The notes beneath the pieces are model-generated. The model was not told the origin of the DNA. It saw nothing but the letters and a program-made list of their open reading frames with translations, and searched no databases. From contig JAEWYE010000078.1 in the NCBI GenBank assembly GCA_023458755.1, positions 1 through 64,000 on the forward strand: a stretch of DNA of 64,000 nucleotides, given 5' to 3'. Below, in pieces: positions 8,823 through 17,492 of the stretch. Made by a program: the position numbers and the translations under genes. Position 1 is the stretch's first letter. The number at the start of each line of letters is the position of its first letter. The DNA is from Bacillota bacterium. Its GTDB lineage: Bacteria > Bacillota > Clostridia > Oscillospirales > Acutalibacteraceae.

Positions 8823-11435
8823 TTACTTTCCGTAGTACGCCTTGGTGTAAAGCTCTTTGATTTCGTCGATGAGCGGATAACGCGGGTTAGCGCTTGTGCA
8901 CTGATCTTCATGTGCATTTTCCGCAAGATGCTGTAAGTTGTTAAAGAAGACTTTTTCATCCACGCCGCATTCCTGAATGGTGGTTGCACTGTTGATTTCC
9001 TTTTGCAGCTCACGCACCGCCTCAATCAGGTTCGCAACGCTCTCTTCCGTTGTCTTGCCGCCTCTGCCGATAAACTGCGCGACTTTCGCGTATTTTTTAT
9101 CCGCTATGAATTTCTCGTATTTGGGGAACGAAGCAAACTTAGTCGGCTTTTGCGCGTTGTACGCAATCACATACGGCAGCAGAATTGCATTTGCGCGTCC
9201 GTGCGGAATGTGATATTCGCCGCCCAGCTTGTGTGCCATAGAGTGGTTCAAGCCTAAAAACGCGTTGGTGAACGCCATACCGGCAATACAGGAAGCATTG
9301 TGCATCTTTTCGCGGGCCTCCGCGTCAGTAGCACCGTTCTTGTAGGCGCGCGGCAGATAGGTGAATACCATGTCGATTGCCTGCAGCGCAAGACCGTCTG
9401 TGTAGTCGCTCGCCATAACGGAAACATACGCTTCCAGCGCGTGTGTCAGAACATCCATACCGGTGTCGCAGGTGGCGGCTTTTGGCAGGCTCATAACAAA
9501 CTGCGGGTCAATAATCGCTACGTCGGGGCGCACCGCGTAATCGGCAAGCGGATATTTGATGTTGCCGTTTTTGCGGTCAGTGATAACCGAGAACGAGGTT
9601 ACCTCGGAGCCGGTGCCGGAAGTAGTCGGAATTGCGACCAGCTTTGCTTTTTCGCCGAGTTTTGGGAATTTGTAGGCACGCTTGCGGATATCCATAAATT
9701 TCAGTTTAATGTCGTCAAACGAAGTATCCGGGTGCTCATAGAACAGCCACATGCCTTTTGCCGCGTCGATTGCGGAACCGCCGCCCAGCGCGATGATTAC
9801 ATCCGGCTGGAAGCTGCGCATAGCGGAAACGCCGCGCATAATGGTTTCTACATCCGGGTCCGGTTCTACGTCGGAATAAATTTCGGCATGGCAGTATTTT
9901 TCCCGTTTGCGCAGGTAATACAGTACCTTATCCACATAGCCCAGTTTTACCATGGTCGGGTCGGTCACAATGAACGCGCGCTCAATGCCCTCCATTTTTT
10001 GCAGATACTGCACGGAGTTGTTTTCAAAATAAATCTTTGGGGGAACCTTAAACCACTGCATATTCACCATCCTCTTTGCGATACGTTTCGTGTTAATCAG
10101 GTTGACGGAGGAAACGTTTTTGGAAGTTGAGTTATGACCGTAGGAACCGCAGCCGAGGGTAAGCGAAGGGGTGTTGGTATTGTAGATATCGCCGATTGCG
10201 CCCTGTGAGGACGGGGAGTTGGAAATGATACGTCCGACACGCATGGTTTCGCCGTATGCCTTAATCAGTTCTTCATTTGAACTGTGAATAACGGCAGAGT
10301 GACCAAGGCCGCCCATATCGAGCATTTTTTGTGCCATATCAAAGCCTTCCTTGCTGTCCTTTACAATAAAGTAAGCAAGAACAGGGGAGAGCTTTTCACG
10401 GCTGAGCGGGTATTCCGGTGTGGCGTCGGCCAGCTTTGCAATCAGAATTTTGGTTTTGTCCGGAACCGTAACGCCGGCCTGTTCGGCAATCCATTGTGCC
10501 GGTTTGCCTACGACAGCGGGATTTACCGCCTGTTTCTGCGGATTGATGACATAGTCCGAAACCTTTTTGGTTTCTTCCTCATTCAGGAAGTAGCAGTTGT
10601 TTTCCTTCATGATTCTTTCAAAATCCTGTGAAATTTCTTCATCTACGATGACCGCCTGCTCAGAGGCGCAAATCATGCCATTGTCAAAGGTTTTGGAAAT
10701 CATGAGGTCGGTGCAGGCACGTTCCAGATTTGCGGTCTTTTCAATGTAGCACGGCACATTGCCGGGGCCTACGCCCAAAGCCGGTTTGCCGGTGCTGTAA
10801 GCTGCTTTTACCATTCCGGCGCCGCCGGTGGCAAGTACAAGTGCAACGCCCGGGTGATTCATCAGGGCGTCAGTTGCTTCAATAGATGGGAATTCAATCC
10901 ACTGGATGCAATTTTCCGGCGCGCCCGCCTTGATGGCAGCGTCGCGAACGACCTTTGCGGCCTCTACCGAGCATTTCTGCGCGCTCGGATGAAAACCGAA
11001 AATAATCGGGTTCCTTGTTTTGGCACAGATTTCGGATTTAAAAATCGTGGTGGAAGTCGGGTTTGTAACGGGAGTTACACCCGCAACCACGCCGACCGGT
11101 TCCGCAACCTCCACATAGCCTTCCAGATCGTTTTCATCGACAATACCGACTGTTTTTTCGTATTTAATGGAATGCCAGATATACTCGGTGGCGAACATGT
11201 TTTTAATTATTTTGTCTTCCATTACGCCGCGTCCGGTTTCTTCATAAGCCAGCTTTGCCAGCTGCATGTGATTTTCAAGACCGGCAAGCGCCATGGCGTG
11301 CACAATGTTGTCGACCTGCTCCTGGTTTAATTTCATGTATTCATTTAACGCAACCTGAGCCTTTGCAACGAGGTCGTCAATCATTTCCGCAACATTCACT
11401 TGAGGTTTGGGTTCCACGGTGTTTTTGTTTGCCAT
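8823..11435 (-). CDS. adhE: Bifunctional acetaldehyde-CoA/alcohol dehydrogenase AdhE
   Basis: 870 residues; ATG at 11435 chosen for its GGAGGAAC site (an ATG at 11453 lacks one). The N-terminal aldehyde dehydrogenase domain (about 1-450) carries catalytic Cys256 in GMICASEQ and GVGPGNVP. The C-terminal iron alcohol dehydrogenase domain has ALGGGSAIDAAKG, CDTGMDVLTHALEAY and the metal-binding GLNHSMAHKLGG/PHGRAN region. It reduces acetyl-CoA to acetaldehyde and then ethanol, re-oxidising two NADH; the protein normally forms spirosomes in the cytoplasm. The promoter is overlaid by Rex operators, fitting induction at high NADH/NAD+. Confidence 0.97.
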   Translation of the reverse strand: MANKNTVEPKPQVNVAEMIDDLVAKAQVALNEYMKLNQEQVDNIVHAMALAGLENHMQLAKLAYEETGRGVMEDKIIKNMFATEYIWHSIKYEKTVGIVDENDLEGYVEVAEPVGVVAGVTPVTNPTSTTIFKSEICAKTRNPIIFGFHPSAQKCSVEAAKVVRDAAIKAGAPENCIQWIEFPSIEATDALMNHPGVALVLATGGAGMVKAAYSTGKPALGVGPGNVPCYIEKTANLERACTDLMISKTFDNGMICASEQAVIVDEEISQDFERIMKENNCYFLNEEETKKVSDYVINPQKQAVNPAVVGKPAQWIAEQAGVTVPDKTKILIAKLADATPEYPLSREKLSPVLAYFIVKDSKEGFDMAQKMLDMGGLGHSAVIHSSNEELIKAYGETMRVGRIISNSPSSQGAIGDIYNTNTPSLTLGCGSYGHNSTSKNVSSVNLINTKRIAKRMVNMQWFKVPPKIYFENNSVQYLQKMEGIERAFIVTDPTMVKLGYVDKVLYYLRKREKYCHAEIYSDVEPDPDVETIMRGVSAMRSFQPDVIIALGGGSAIDAAKGMWLFYEHPDTSFDDIKLKFMDIRKRAYKFPKLGEKAKLVAIPTTSGTGSEVTSFSVITDRKNGNIKYPLADYAVRPDVAIIDPQFVMSLPKAATCDTGMDVLTHALEAYVSVMASDYTDGLALQAIDMVFTYLPRAYKNGATDAEAREKMHNASCIAGMAFTNAFLGLNHSMAHKLGGEYHIPHGRANAILLPYVIAYNAQKPTKFASFPKYEKFIADKKYAKVAQFIGRGGKTTEESVANLIEAVRELQKEINSATTIQECGVDEKVFFNNLQHLAENAHEDQCTSANPRYPLIDEIKELYTKAYYGK

Positions 11436-11460
11436 AAAAGTTCCTCCACTCATTTTTAGA

Positions 11461-11499
11461 TTGTTAAATATATAACTATCTTTGTTAATATAATAACAA
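11461..11499 (-). promoter_or_regulatory. Tandem Rex operators upstream of adhE
   Basis: 11482-11499 reads TTGTTAATATAATAACAA, one mismatch from the Rex consensus TTGTTAANNNNTTAACAA. A weaker second site, TTGTTAAATATATAACTA, lies at 11461-11478. Both sit between the adhE start and its -35, with the better site covering the -10. Rex is encoded about 0.9 kb away (12311-12967). Confidence 0.88.
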
Positions 11500-11518
11500 A
11501 GTTTTTGCAGCTTGTCAA
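11490..11518 (-). promoter_or_regulatory. Vegetative promoter of adhE
   Basis: On the minus strand, TTGACA (11518-11513), a 17-nt spacer and TATTAT (11495-11490) form a near-consensus SigA promoter. The -10 is inside the strong Rex site. Confidence 0.85.
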
Positions 11519-11669
11519 TACGTTTTCAAAACAAATATTGTTATTCATTTTATCGGAAAAAATCATATAAATTTTAGTATGTCCATCGTATTTTTTATTA
11601 TCATATTTACCGACCATTTGAAGCTGAAAAGAAGTCCGGCTAAAACCAATCATAGCCACGGACGTAATA

Positions 11670-11698
11670 TTGACAAAATTGTAAGATTATGTTAAATT
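11670..11698 (+). promoter_or_regulatory. Promoter of the 11755 lipoprotein gene
   Basis: TTGACA (11670-11675), 17-nt spacer, TAAATT (11693-11698), 56 bases before the start codon. It diverges from the adhE promoter. Confidence 0.6.
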
Positions 11699-11754
11699 AT
11701 CATTAGAAAAATAAAGCATTCATTTGATTTTAATCTCCATTGGAGGTATTTGCC

Positions 11755-12201
11755 ATGAAACGTTTTTTGCTCCTGCTTTCAGCTTTGCTTTTGTTTGTAA
11801 CGCTTGTCGGGTGCGGCAGCAACCGTTCAAATGACTCTTATACTCTTGCGCAATTTCAAAACGAAATGAAACAAAAAAATTATGATTTTCAAATGAAAGA
11901 CGCGCAGCCAGACATTCTTCAGGGTGTGAGAAAAAGAATGACGATGGCGGATAAGCAAACGCTTGATATTTACGTATTCAGCAGTAAGGAAGAAATGGAG
12001 AAAGAAGCAGCCCGTTTAGACAGTACCGGCAGTGTCTATACCAAAGATTCCATGTCTGCCAACATTGATTGGGTTTCCTACCCGCATTTTTATAAAAAAG
12101 GGAATCTTATCGTTCAATATCTAGGCGAAGACAAAAGTATACAATCCGACTTAAAGGGTATTCTGGGTGAGCAGTTTGCCGGAGCGGATGCCAATCTCTG
12201 A
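11755..12201 (+). CDS. Hypothetical lipoprotein
   Basis: 148 residues, ATG at 11755 with TTGGAGG upstream. The N-terminus MKRFLLLLSALLLFVTLVGC is a lipoprotein signal with a canonical lipobox (LVGC, Cys20). The mature part is small, hydrophilic and mixed alpha/beta (YTLAQFQNEMKQKNY, IYVFSSKEEMEKEAARL). I recognise no family or catalytic motif. It is transcribed alone from its own promoter and ends at a terminator shared with rex. Confidence 0.75.
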   Translation: MKRFLLLLSALLLFVTLVGCGSNRSNDSYTLAQFQNEMKQKNYDFQMKDAQPDILQGVRKRMTMADKQTLDIYVFSSKEEMEKEAARLDSTGSVYTKDSMSANIDWVSYPHFYKKGNLIVQYLGEDKSIQSDLKGILGEQFAGADANL

Positions 12202-12257
12202 TAAATAACTGCACAATACCAACCTCAGCGGATGGTTTGCACCATCCAATAGAGATG

Positions 12258-12294
12258 AAAATAGGGCTGTCTCGTTTTGAGACAGCCCTATTTT
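12258..12294. terminator. Bidirectional terminator between the lipoprotein gene and rex
   Basis: ATAGGGCTGTCTC (12261-12273) and GAGACAGCCCTAT (12279-12291) form a 13-bp stem with a 5-nt loop. It is flanked by AAA and TTT, so it works on both strands for these convergent genes. Confidence 0.9.
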
Positions 12295-12310
12295 GCGGTT
12301 AAGTAAAGTT

Positions 12311-12967
12311 TTATTCCTCTTCGGTTTCTTCTTCGTCACGGTCCGATATGCGGTAGCAAAGTGTCATTAAACTGTCGTTTAAATGTACATTTTCCACAAC
12401 GGTGTCGCGGTATTTCATGGAGATATCATAGTGGCTGAAATTCCAAAAGTTTTTCACACCAAGGGAATACAGACGTTCGGCAAGCTCTCCAACGGAATCC
12501 CGCGGAACGCATAAAACCGCCATGACGGGGCGTTGCTCACGGCAGAAATCCTCTAATTGGTCAACACCGCGTACAGTTAAAGAATTTATGGTACTTCCGA
12601 TTTTACTCGGCGAATTATCAAAAATTCCAACCAGAGAAAAGCCTTGCTTCTCAAAAGACATGTGCGACGCGATTGCCTGCCCAAGGTTGCCAGCACCGAT
12701 CAAAACCGCCTTGTAGCCGTTGGACAGACCCAGAATATTCCCGATTTCCGCCTGAAGCTGTTCCACAATATAGCCATATCCCTGCTGACCGAATCCGCCG
12801 AAGCAGTTTAAATCCTGACGGATCTGTGAAGCGGTGAGCCCCATTTGCAGAGAAAGCTCTTTGGATGAAATGCGGGTTACGCCTTTTTCCATTAAACGAG
12901 TCAAAAAGCGGTAGTAGCGCGGCAGACGGCGAATGACGGACATTGAAATATTTTCACGCTTAGACAT
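12311..12967 (-). CDS. rex: Redox-sensing transcriptional repressor Rex
   Basis: 218 residues. The N-terminal winged helix (about 1-75) includes SSKELSLQMGLTASQIRQDL and the Rex-typical GGFGQQGYGY. The Rossmann domain has GAGNLGQA (91-98) for NAD(H), then IFDNSPSKIG and the WNFSHYD segment used in dimer swapping. Rex dimers bind TTGTTAA-type operators and release when NADH rises. The C-terminal tail is unusually acidic (DRDEEETEEE). The obvious local target is adhE. A GGGGATG element precedes the ATG. Confidence 0.96.
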   Translation of the reverse strand: MSKRENISMSVIRRLPRYYRFLTRLMEKGVTRISSKELSLQMGLTASQIRQDLNCFGGFGQQGYGYIVEQLQAEIGNILGLSNGYKAVLIGAGNLGQAIASHMSFEKQGFSLVGIFDNSPSKIGSTINSLTVRGVDQLEDFCREQRPVMAVLCVPRDSVGELAERLYSLGVKNFWNFSHYDISMKYRDTVVENVHLNDSLMTLCYRISDRDEEETEEE

Positions 12968-13070
12968 AGTTACATCCCCTAAATTTACGGGTCGTCAAGT
13001 TGCGGCCTTTAATAAGAATTCCATTTTCAATACATTGCGCGGCCGTACGTTTTACAGCCGAAAAACAGGT

Positions 13071-14288
13071 TTAGCAGGACATCAGCTTTGTAAGGCGCTT
13101 GTTGACTTCAACAAGGAAGGTTTCGGTATCCACCGTCGTTTTGTTCTCCAATGTGGAAAGGCTGGCAAGGTCGCCGGTCATAACGCCTTCTTCAATGGTT
13201 TGAATTGAAGCCTTTTCCAGTTTGTCTGCAAAGTCGACAAGTTCCGGTGTGCGGTCAAGTTCTCCTCTTTTGCGAAGTGCGCCCGTCCAAGCAAACAAGG
13301 TTGCCATGGAGTTGGTTGAGGTCTTTTCTCCCTTTAAGTGCTTGTAGTAGTGGCGCTGCACAGTACCGTGCGCGGCTTCATACTCATAAATGCCATCCGG
13401 TGAAACCAGAACGGAAGTCATCATGGCAAGGCTGCCGAATGCGGTGGCAACCATATCGCTCATAACGTCGCCGTCATAGTTTTTGCATGCCCAAATGTAA
13501 CCGCCTTCGGAGCGTATTACTCTTGCAACCGCGTCGTCAATCAGGGTGTAGAAGTATTCAATACCTGCCGCGGCAAATTTGTCTTTGTACTCCGCTTCAA
13601 AAATTTCATTGAAGATGTCCTTAAAACGGTGGTCATATTTTTTCGAAATGGTATCCTTCGTGGCAAACCACAAATCCTGCTTTTGGTCAAGCGCAAAGTT
13701 GAAGCATGCTTTTGCAAAGCTTGCAATGCTCTTGTCGATGTTGTGCAGTCCCTGAATAATACCGTCTGTTTTAAAGTCGTGAATCAGCTCACGCTGTTCA
13801 GTTCCGTCCGCAAGGGTAACCACCAGTTCGGCTTTTGCGTTTGCCGGAACACGCATTTCCACGTTGCGGTAAACGTCACCGTACGCGTGACGCGCAATGG
13901 TAATCGGCTTTTTCCAAGTAGAAATGAAGGGGGTAATGCCCTTTACAATAATCGGGGTACGGAATACGGTGCCGTCCAGAATGGCACGGATGGTTCCGTT
14001 CGGAGATTTCCACATTTCTGTCAGATCGTATTCCTTCACGCGCTCCGCGTTCGGAGTGATGGTTGCGCATTTTACGGCAACACCGTATTTTTTGGTTGCG
14101 TTTGCGGAATCGAATGTAACCCGGTCACCGGTTTTTTCACGGTTTTCCAACCCTAAATCGTAATATTCGGTGTTGAGGTCAATATAAGGTGTGAGCAGAA
14201 TGTCTTTGATCATCTTCCAGATGATGCGTGTCATTTCATCGCCGTCCATTTCGACGAGCGGTGTCAGCATTTTAATTTTGTCTGCCAT
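13071..14288 (-). CDS. icd: NADP-dependent isocitrate dehydrogenase
   Basis: 405 residues from the ATG at 14288, which has AGGAGGATTACCG before it; the frame upstream (to 14372) lies inside traX. It is the type II, eukaryote-like homodimeric form: [13 protein letters not shown] at the N-terminus, then [19 protein letters not shown], the metal/substrate region [29 protein letters not shown] (first and last residues only relevant here), and [13 protein letters not shown] for cofactor binding. It converts isocitrate to 2-oxoglutarate with NADPH. Last gene of acn-traX-icd, 14 bp after traX. With aconitase it would supply glutamate carbon. Confidence 0.95.
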   Translation of the reverse strand: MADKIKMLTPLVEMDGDEMTRIIWKMIKDILLTPYIDLNTEYYDLGLENREKTGDRVTFDSANATKKYGVAVKCATITPNAERVKEYDLTEMWKSPNGTIRAILDGTVFRTPIIVKGITPFISTWKKPITIARHAYGDVYRNVEMRVPANAKAELVVTLADGTEQRELIHDFKTDGIIQGLHNIDKSIASFAKACFNFALDQKQDLWFATKDTISKKYDHRFKDIFNEIFEAEYKDKFAAAGIEYFYTLIDDAVARVIRSEGGYIWACKNYDGDVMSDMVATAFGSLAMMTSVLVSPDGIYEYEAAHGTVQRHYYKHLKGEKTSTNSMATLFAWTGALRKRGELDRTPELVDFADKLEKASIQTIEEGVMTGDLASLSTLENKTTVDTETFLVEVNKRLTKLMSC

Positions 14289-14302
14289 CGGTAATCCTCC
14301 TG

Positions 14303-15034
14303 TTATTTTATCAGAATTGCAAGAACTGCAAGTATGAGTAAGTGTGTCGGGTAAAAGATATAGAAAATCCATTTGCTATATTTTCCGCCGCCGCGCTCCC
14401 CTTTGTATAGGGATAATAGCGGCAGTGCGAGAAATACGCCTAACTGGAAAAAGTCCTTGTAAAATGCGTAATGGCTCGTGACATCGAAAATGGAAGCCAG
14501 TAAGACCATCAAGATGGAAATAATGGAAAACCATCTGGCTTGTTCCTTAAAGTTCCCACGGTGAATACCAAACGCGAGTGTGTAAAGGATAGCAAAAAAT
14601 GTCCAGTCGCCAGGCATGGACAGTATGCACAGACCGATGATAATCAGCGTACTGAATAACTTGTTTTCGATTTTATCCCACGCCCAAAGTGCCAGAAGGC
14701 TTAAAAAGAGCGTGTAAATCACGTTCAGCAGTGACCATTGGGTTGGCGGCCAAGAGTGGGATTCAAAGAAAACAAAGGGCAAATAAGAAATCAGAGCAAA
14801 AATACCAAGGCGAAGCGCGTATTTTTTCACATTGTGCGTATGGTAATAGCCCTCTGCGATAAAAAAGCACATGGTGGGCGCTGTAATACGACCGATTACG
14901 TGCATGATTTGCGCCAGCGGGGAGCCAAAGGGCACAAATCCCCACGCAATGTGGTCAATCAGCATTGCGGCTATGGCGATCAGCTTGAGCGCATTGGAAG
15001 TCAGTCCTTTTGATTTTGTCATGGAAATTTCCAA
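14303..15034 (-). CDS. TraX family integral membrane protein
   Basis: 243 residues with about seven or eight hydrophobic segments. Typical TraX features are [18 protein letters not shown] near the start, [15 protein letters not shown], and a closing [15 protein letters not shown]-plasmid TraX N-acetylates pilin; chromosomal Firmicute homologues are of unknown function and belong to the membrane acyltransferase group. Start is a TTG at 15034 because AGGAGG sits 8 nt upstream; the ATG 12 bases later is too far away. The gene sits between acn and icd with gaps of 43 and 14 bp, an odd place for a non-metabolic protein. Confidence 0.88.
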   Translation of the reverse strand: MEISMTKSKGLTSNALKLIAIAAMLIDHIAWGFVPFGSPLAQIMHVIGRITAPTMCFFIAEGYYHTHNVKKYALRLGIFALISYLPFVFFESHSWPPTQWSLLNVIYTLFLSLLALWAWDKIENKLFSTLIIIGLCILSMPGDWTFFAILYTLAFGIHRGNFKEQARWFSIISILMVLLASIFDVTSHYAFYKDFFQLGVFLALPLLSLYKGERGGGKYSKWIFYIFYPTHLLILAVLAILIK

Positions 15035-15077
15035 AATGATGACCTCCTTTTACTGCCTGCTTCGCAGCGAATCGGAA

Positions 15078-17009
15078 TCAGCCGTTCAGCTTCGTATAAT
15101 TGAGCAGTCCGCCCGCAAGTACGATGTCGCGCTGACGGTCGCTCAGAACTGCTTCCGCCTCAATCTCGGTGCCGTTCGTAATGTTTTTCACGATGATTTT
15201 GCCGTTTGTTTCAATCGCCTTACGGATATCCGGCAATTCCAGTTCGTCCATTTGGTCAATTGCGTCGTAATCCTTCTCGTTTTTGAATACGAGCGGGAGA
15301 ATACCGGCGTTAACAAGGTTTGCGCAGTGAATACGCGCAAAAGATTTTACCAAAACCGCTTTCACACCCAGATAGAGCGGAACCAGCGCGGCATGTTCAC
15401 GGGAAGAACCCTGCCCGTAGTTTGCACCGCCCACGATAATTGCCTTGCCTTCCGCTTTGCAGCGCTCCGGGAAGGTTTTGTCACATACGCCGAAGCAGAA
15501 GTTGGAAAGGTAAGGAATGTTGGAGCGGAACGGCAGTATTTTTGCACCGGCAGGCATAATGTGGTCGGTGGTGATGTTGTCGCCCACTTTTAGCAGTGCC
15601 TTTGCGGTAATGGTATCTTCCAAAGGAGTGGTGCTCGGGAACGGTTTAATATTCGGCCCGCGCAGGATTTCTACGCTGTCCATTTCGCTTTCCGGAACGG
15701 GAGCCAGCACCATGTTGTCGTTGATGAGGAATTCGTTCGGCAGCTCAATGACCGTTTCCTCGCCGAGCGTCTGCGGATTGGTGAATACGCCGGTAAGGGC
15801 GGAAGCCGCGGCAGTTTCTGGGCTGACCAGATAAATTTGGCCGTCGGCCGTGCCGGAACGTCCCTCAAAGTTGCGGTTAAAGGTGCGAAGCGAAATACCG
15901 GCGGAATTCGGAGCCTGTCCCATGCCGATGCAGGGGCCGCAGGCACATTCCAGAACACGTGCGCCTGCCGCGATGATATCCGCCAGAGCGCCGTTTTGCG
16001 CCAGCATATTGTAAACCTGTTTGGAACCCGGCGCGATTGCGAGGCTGACGGTCGGGCTGACGGTTTTGCCTTTTAAGATGGAGGCAACGCGCATCATATC
16101 CAAATAGGAGGAGTTTGTGCAGGAGCCGATGCAGACTTGGTCAACCTTGATTTTTCCGATTTCATCCACTGTTTTTACAGCATCCGGGCTATGCGGGCAG
16201 GCTGCCATCGGTACAAGCTTGCTCAAATCAATATCAATCACTTCGTCGTAAACCGCATCCGTGTCCGGCTTCAGCTCAACCCAGTCTTTTTCACGGCCTT
16301 GTGCCTTTAAAAATTCACGGGTCACGTCGTCGGAAGGAAAAACGGAAGTGGTGGCGCCAAGCTCGGCACCCATGTTCGTAATGGTTGCGCGTTCCGGTAC
16401 GGTCAGCGTTGCAACGCCTTCTCCGCCGTACTCCACAATTTTGCCCACGCCGCCTTTTACGGTCATCCGACACAGAACCTCTAAAATAATATCTTTCGCG
16501 GAAACCCAATTGCTAAGTTTGCCGCTCAGATTGATGCGTACCATTTTTGGCATGGTAATGTAATAGGGGCCGCCGCCCATCGCAACGGCAACGTCAAGAC
16601 CGCCCGCACCCATAGCCAGCATGCCAATGCCGCCGCCGGTGGGGGTGTGACTGTCCGAACCGATCAGGGTTTTGCCCGGAATGCCAAAGCGCTCCAGATG
16701 AACCTGATGGCAGATTCCGTTGCCCGGGCGTGAAAAATAAATACCGTGCTTTTGCGCGACCGATTGAATAAACCGATGGTCGTCGGCGTTCTCAAAGCCG
16801 GTTTGCAGGGTGTTGTGGTCAATATATGCGACACTGCGCTCCGTTTTTACACGCGGCACACCCATTGCCTCAAACTCAAGGTATGCCATGGTGCCGGTTG
16901 CGTCCTGTGTTAAGGTTTGGTCAATTTTCAAACCAATTTCATTGCCAACCGTCATTTCTCCGCTTAAAAGGTGGGACTTAATGATTTTTTGTGCTAACGT
17001 ATAACCCAT
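15078..17009 (-). CDS. acn: Aconitate hydratase
   Basis: 643 residues, ATG at 17009 after GGAG. It interconverts citrate and isocitrate through a [4Fe-4S] cluster. Cluster ligands are visible in VCIGSCTNSS and ECACGPCIGMGQAP. Substrate regions include IGSDSHTPTGGGIGMLAMGAGG and, in the C-terminal swivel domain, GGANYGQGSSREHAAL. It is the short monomeric type found in Clostridia, about 640 residues. First gene of acn-traX-icd. No citrate synthase is present in the window. Its promoter lies at 17187-17215 within a long dyad. Confidence 0.96.
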   Translation of the reverse strand: MGYTLAQKIIKSHLLSGEMTVGNEIGLKIDQTLTQDATGTMAYLEFEAMGVPRVKTERSVAYIDHNTLQTGFENADDHRFIQSVAQKHGIYFSRPGNGICHQVHLERFGIPGKTLIGSDSHTPTGGGIGMLAMGAGGLDVAVAMGGGPYYITMPKMVRINLSGKLSNWVSAKDIILEVLCRMTVKGGVGKIVEYGGEGVATLTVPERATITNMGAELGATTSVFPSDDVTREFLKAQGREKDWVELKPDTDAVYDEVIDIDLSKLVPMAACPHSPDAVKTVDEIGKIKVDQVCIGSCTNSSYLDMMRVASILKGKTVSPTVSLAIAPGSKQVYNMLAQNGALADIIAAGARVLECACGPCIGMGQAPNSAGISLRTFNRNFEGRSGTADGQIYLVSPETAAASALTGVFTNPQTLGEETVIELPNEFLINDNMVLAPVPESEMDSVEILRGPNIKPFPSTTPLEDTITAKALLKVGDNITTDHIMPAGAKILPFRSNIPYLSNFCFGVCDKTFPERCKAEGKAIIVGGANYGQGSSREHAALVPLYLGVKAVLVKSFARIHCANLVNAGILPLVFKNEKDYDAIDQMDELELPDIRKAIETNGKIIVKNITNGTEIEAEAVLSDRQRDIVLAGGLLNYTKLNG

Positions 17010-17175
17010 TTTTGCGCTCCTCTCAAGAATATAAATAAGAATAGTAAAATTAAAAAAATGAAAGAATATACATTTATATAAATACCATCCAAACGGTTCG
17101 AAAACTTTGCCCGGCTTACAGGCAAATGGCCTTCAGAAGTATATTCAGAATGCTAGCGGTATAAATTATAAATAT

Positions 17176-17215
17176 AGATATCTTATATTATCCGATATAA
17201 TCAATATCTTGTCAA
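17176..17215 (-). promoter_or_regulatory. acn promoter with overlapping hyphenated dyad
   Basis: On the minus strand TTGACA (17215-17210), 17-nt spacer and GATAAT (17192-17187). The same stretch holds nested inverted repeats, AGATAT/ATATCT (17176-17181, 17204-17209) and TTATAT/ATATAA (17183-17188, 17195-17200), centred on the promoter: an operator-like layout. The regulator is unknown. Confidence 0.6.
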
Positions 17216-17299
17216 TCTTTTCACACTCAGTTTTTTCGGAATATTTACAATTTATATAGGATATGTCTGTTAAAATTCTTGCCGGACACGACTTTTTTC

Positions 17300-17328
17300 T
17301 TGATGAACCAACTTACAAATGTTATAAT
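17300..17328 (+). promoter_or_regulatory. Promoter of the ClpP-like gene
   Basis: TTGATG (17300-17305), 17-nt spacer, TATAAT (17323-17328), 165 bases before the start codon. The divergent acn promoter is 85 bp to the left. I see no gene in 17010-17492. Confidence 0.65.
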
Positions 17329-17492
17329 TGTATCCGTAATCCAATTCTGTTTTAGAAATTCATTTTTTCTTATCGTTTTAGGAGTCACGAATTTATACGC
17401 ACGACGAGAGCGGCACAAAAGCAATTGTACATTTTTGGGGTGTATGATAGCCGCAACTTACGGCACACTAAAGCTGTAGGAGGTGGCTGAAA

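Noticed and set aside
9300..10130. Plus-strand frame of about 275 codons inside adhE
   Set aside because: It is the complement shadow of adhE, which is strongly supported; the product matches nothing.
14303..15034. traX as evidence of a conjugative element
   Set aside because: No other transfer, relaxase or integrase gene is present; stand-alone chromosomal traX-like genes are common in Firmicutes.
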